Source: Betaproteobacteria bacterium
GTDB lineage: Bacteria > Pseudomonadota > Gammaproteobacteria > Burkholderiales > Rhodocyclaceae
Reading direction: 5' to 3'
Length of the DNA: 7,150 nt
Assembly (NCBI GenBank): GCA_028065725.1
Contig: JAPTVL010000240.1
Coordinates: 1 to 7,150, forward strand
The notes below the pieces were generated by a model. The model searched no databases. It was not told the DNA's origin and saw nothing but the letters and a program-made list of their open reading frames with translations. Each line of letters begins with the position of its first letter. The stretch's first letter is position 1. Positions 6,470 to 7,150 of this stretch are shown one piece after another. The translations under genes were made by a program, and so were the position numbers.

Positions 6470-6537
6470 GCCCCGCCTGCTGCGCAGCTTCGATGCAATC
6501 GGCCGGAAACGCCCGTCCCTGCTGGTTCTCCTGGCAG
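6470..6537 (-). repeat. 68-bp direct repeat, copy B (between glnS and vapB)
   Basis: This is the partner of the copy at 5595-5662, in the same orientation. It begins 4 bp after the glnS stop codon in transcription order. On the minus strand it reads ARRTSRDGRFRPIA in frame with glnS. Next to it lies a perfect 12-bp palindrome, CGCGCCGGCGCG (6454-6465), which copy A lacks. The repeat's end forms one arm of the inverted repeat at the glnS stop. Confidence 0.78.
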
Positions 6538-6555
6538 AGACCTATTTCTGCCAGG
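6530..6555 (-). repeat. Perfect 9-bp inverted repeat straddling the glnS stop
   Basis: CCTGGCAGA (6530-6538) and TCTGCCAGG (6547-6555) are exact reverse complements with an 8-base loop that contains the TAG stop of glnS. In glnS RNA this would fold into a stable hairpin. It is not followed by a U tract (the next bases are AGAACC), so it is not a standard intrinsic terminator. It might stabilise the 3' end or slow the ribosome (inference). Confidence 0.55.
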
Positions 6556-7150
6556 CATCCTTCAGCGTCACCGTGCGGTTGAATACCGGCGCCCCCGCTT
6601 TGGAGTCCTTCATGTCGGCGACGAAGTAGCCGTGGCGCTCGAACTGGAAGTGTTCTTCCGGCTGCGCAGCTTTCAGCGCGGGCTCGAGCTGGGCGATGAT
6701 GACTTTCTTCGCGTCCGGGTTGAGGTCCAGCAGGAAGTCCTGGTCGCCAGCGCCAGGGTGGGGTGATTTGAACAGCCGGTCGTAGAGCCGCACTTCGCAC
6801 TGGTAGGCGTGCGCGGCCGAAACCCAGTGGATGTTGCCCTTCACCTTGTAGGTATCGGCACCGGGCGTGCCCGACTTGCTGTCGGCGTAGTAATTGCAGT
6901 GCACCGCGCTGACCTTGCCCGCAGCATCCTTGTCGCAGCCGGTGCATTCGATGACGAAGCCGTAGCGCAGGCGCACCCTGTTGCCGGGGTAGAGCCGGAA
7001 ATAGCCCTTGGGCGGGACCTCCATGAAATCCTCGCGCTCTATCCACAATTCGCGCGAGAACGGCAGCACGCGCTTGCCCAGTTCCGGCTGCTGCGGATGG
7101 TTGGGTGCGAGGCACTCTTCGGTCGCGCCCTCGGGGTAGTTGTCGATCAC
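6542..7150 (-). CDS. glnS: Glutaminyl-tRNA synthetase, C-terminal part (5' end outside window)
   Basis: The last 202 codons and TAG stop of GlnRS, the enzyme that charges tRNA-Gln. The visible part corresponds to the C-terminal beta-barrel anticodon-binding region, which begins near residue 340 of the roughly 554-residue Escherichia coli enzyme. It closely follows that sequence: VIDNYP at the edge, PNHPQQPELG, LPFSRELWIEREDF, then GNIHWVSAAHA (105-115 of the fragment), EVRLYDRLF, FQFERHGYF, and PVFNRTVTLKDAW at the end. The HIGH and KMSKS catalytic motifs lie outside the window. The first codon here is a GTG inside the gene, not a start. The gene appears intact to its normal end and marks the host-backbone side of the accessory block. 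Confidence 0.96.
   Translation of the reverse strand: MIDNYPEGATEECLAPNHPQQPELGKRVLPFSRELWIEREDFMEVPPKGYFRLYPGNRVRLRYGFVIECTGCDKDAAGKVSAVHCNYYADSKSGTPGADTYKVKGNIHWVSAAHAYQCEVRLYDRLFKSPHPGAGDQDFLLDLNPDAKKVIIAQLEPALKAAQPEEHFQFERHGYFVADMKDSKAGAPVFNRTVTLKDAWQK

Overview
The window is a compact proteobacterial segment, with about 60% GC across most of it and every supportable gene on the minus strand. Glutaminyl-tRNA synthetase, a zinc-independent MDR oxidoreductase of the 'zinc-binding alcohol dehydrogenase family protein' type, and the general composition suggest a betaproteobacterium. That is inference from protein resemblance, and no rRNA or other decisive marker is present.

Read in the direction of transcription (high to low coordinates), the layout is as follows. 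The 3' part of glnS (6542-7150) enters from the right edge. A 174-bp gap holds one copy of a 68-bp repeat and the start region of a toxin-antitoxin pair. Then come an AbrB/MazE-fold antitoxin (6095-6367) and a PIN-domain VapC toxin (5706-6098), overlapping by 4 bp. A 151-bp gap holds the second repeat copy and a consensus TATAAT box. Next are a type III restriction-modification pair, mod (4022-5554) and res (1103-4009), separated by 12 bp. A small DUF6883 protein (768-1106) overlaps res by 4 bp. Finally the N-terminal two thirds of the oxidoreductase (1-688) runs off the left edge.

The toxin-antitoxin pair and the restriction-modification operon form an accessory block of about 5.6 kb between two housekeeping-type genes. 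Mod is a beta-class adenine methyltransferase (DPPY, then FLGSGT). Res is a DEAH helicase-translocase with a PD-ExK nuclease. The most unusual feature is that Res does not end after its nuclease domain. It continues in frame into a DUF4926-like domain of about 64 residues, and the next, translationally coupled gene is DUF6883. As I recall, DUF4926 and DUF6883 usually occur as a pair of separate small neighbouring genes. Here half of that pair has become the C-terminus of a restriction subunit, which suggests a modified type III system with a built-in accessory, regulatory or toxin/immunity module.

Two other signals support a mosaic history. The central part of mod, covering the target-recognition region (about 4621-5220), has 47% GC against about 60% on both sides. 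The vapBC pair is bracketed by two 68-bp direct repeats, one just after glnS and one just after vapC. In both, the same short peptide sequence can be read in frame with the gene that precedes it.

No tRNA, rRNA, CRISPR array, transposase or integrase was seen. No gene-free stretch exceeds 300 bp.
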